NCBI GenBank assembly: GCA_035544215.1
Contig: DATKHY010000007.1
Location: forward strand, 1,054,001-1,118,000
DNA length: 64,000 nt
From: Candidatus Binatia bacterium
GTDB taxonomy: Bacteria > Vulcanimicrobiota > Vulcanimicrobiia > Vulcanimicrobiales > Vulcanimicrobiaceae
Direction of reading: 5' to 3'
Position numbers and translations under genes: made by a program. The notes under the pieces are model-generated. The model worked only from the letters and a program-made list of their open reading frames with translations. It had not been told where the DNA came from and searched no databases. Position 1 is the stretch's first letter. The number at the start of each line of letters is the position of its first letter. This document shows, one piece after another, positions 63,573 to 64,000 of this stretch.

Positions 63573-64000
63573 ATGCAAGTTCCTATTGCTTCCCAGGAAC
63601 GCAATTGGGCGATGGCGGCGCACCTCAGCGCGCTCGCCGCTATAGCAGGCCTACCCTTCGGTCACGTGCTCGGTCCGCTCATCGTCTACCTGGTCAAGGG
63701 CCACGAGTCGGAGTTCGTCGGCGAGCATGCGAAGGCGTCGCTGAACTACCAGATCACGATCTCGATTCTCGGGCTCGTCGCGATCCTGGTCGCGATCGCA
63801 ATGAGCCTGAGCTTCCTGATAAGCTCGACGTCCGAAAGCTCGAATATGGGCCCGGCGATCGGCTTCGGCGTGCTCTGGATCGCGATCGGCATCGCGGCCG
63901 TGCTGTTGCTCCTGTTCTCACTCATCTTCATCATCCTGGGAACGATCGCGGCGAACGAAGGCCGCCCGTACACGTACCCCTTCGCCATCCGCTTCTTGCG
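63573..64000 (+). CDS. DUF4870 membrane protein (3' end outside the window)
   Basis: At least 142 residues of a DUF4870 protein, still open at the edge. Signatures are QERNWAMAAHLSALAAIAGL and GHESEFVGEHAKASLNYQIT, with three hydrophobic segments. Members have unknown function. The ATG at 63573 follows a 60-bp gap shared with the FAD oxidoreductase gene; the last seen residues are GRPYTYPFAIRFL, near the usual end of the family. Confidence 0.85.
   Translation, partial: MQVPIASQERNWAMAAHLSALAAIAGLPFGHVLGPLIVYLVKGHESEFVGEHAKASLNYQITISILGLVAILVAIAMSLSFLISSTSESSNMGPAIGFGVLWIAIGIAAVLLLLFSLIFIILGTIAANEGRPYTYPFAIRFL

Overview
The window is about 64 kb of gene-dense, high-GC chromosomal DNA from a diderm, aerobic bacterium. 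TonB-dependent outer-membrane receptors, many lipobox-bearing lipoproteins, a complete aa3-type cytochrome c oxidase with its heme A pathway, a homodimeric-type pyruvate dehydrogenase, aconitase A and an EgtD enzyme are all present. The mix of NHL-like beta-propeller lipoproteins and carboxypeptidase-regulatory-domain TonB receptors in a very GC-rich, tightly packed genome most resembles an uncultivated lineage such as Candidatus Eremiobacterota (WPS-2). That placement is inference; no rRNA gene is present. No phage, insertion sequence, CRISPR array or tRNA was seen.

Layout. 0-2.3 kb: end of aceE, then aceF. 2.3-6.7 kb: a propeller lipoprotein, two small membrane proteins, and a WYL-type regulator set between two paralogous VOC-family genes that share one operator palindrome. 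6.7-11.7 kb: acnA, a ribonuclease D, a VTT membrane protein and a VKOR-like protein. 11.65-11.81 kb: a promoter, a structured intergenic stretch and a terminator that together look like a small RNA gene. 11.8-14.6 kb: rpiB, a Nudix hydrolase, a metallo-beta-lactamase-fold hydrolase and a lipoprotein. 14.6-24.7 kb: two TonB receptors, a quinone-reductase-like dehydrogenase, a BolA/monothiol glutaredoxin/sulfurtransferase operon, a propeller lipoprotein, a cupin and an EVE protein. 24.7-30.8 kb: ppk1, a four-gene osmoprotectant-type ABC transporter and egtD. 30.8-35.1 kb: amino acid permease, lipoprotein, lytic transglycosylase, and a hydroxylase-like protein followed by an MGDG-synthase-like glycosyltransferase. 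35.15-35.47 kb: non-coding palindromic repeats.

35.5-40.9 kb: a phospholipase C-like phosphoesterase, a ROK kinase, a cysteine-cluster protein, an exported DJ-1-like protein with an AraC regulator, and a Phd/VapC-type toxin-antitoxin pair. 41-45 kb: a large exported BNR-repeat protein with two small exported or membrane proteins. 45-50 kb: a six-gene minus-strand operon (lipoprotein, GH130, unknown, prfC, lipoprotein, threonine dehydratase-like). 50-56.4 kb: ctaA, cyoE/ctaB, an MFS transporter, an AidB-like acyl-CoA dehydrogenase, an unknown membrane protein and a propeller lipoprotein. 56.4-60.2 kb: the cytochrome oxidase operon ctaC-ctaD-ctaE plus two tiny membrane proteins. 60.3-63.5 kb: an amino-sugar operon (FAD oxidoreductase, small HExxH protein, GlcNAc-kinase-like, NanE). 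The window ends inside a DUF4870 gene.

Genes are mostly in translationally coupled runs with 4-nt ATGA or GTGA overlaps, so many starts can be set by coupling. The most notable non-genic signals are the candidate small RNA at 11.65-11.81 kb, the duplicated TGACA-N5-TGTCA operator at 4.5 and 6.3 kb, and the 248-bp nested palindrome at 35.15-35.40 kb.
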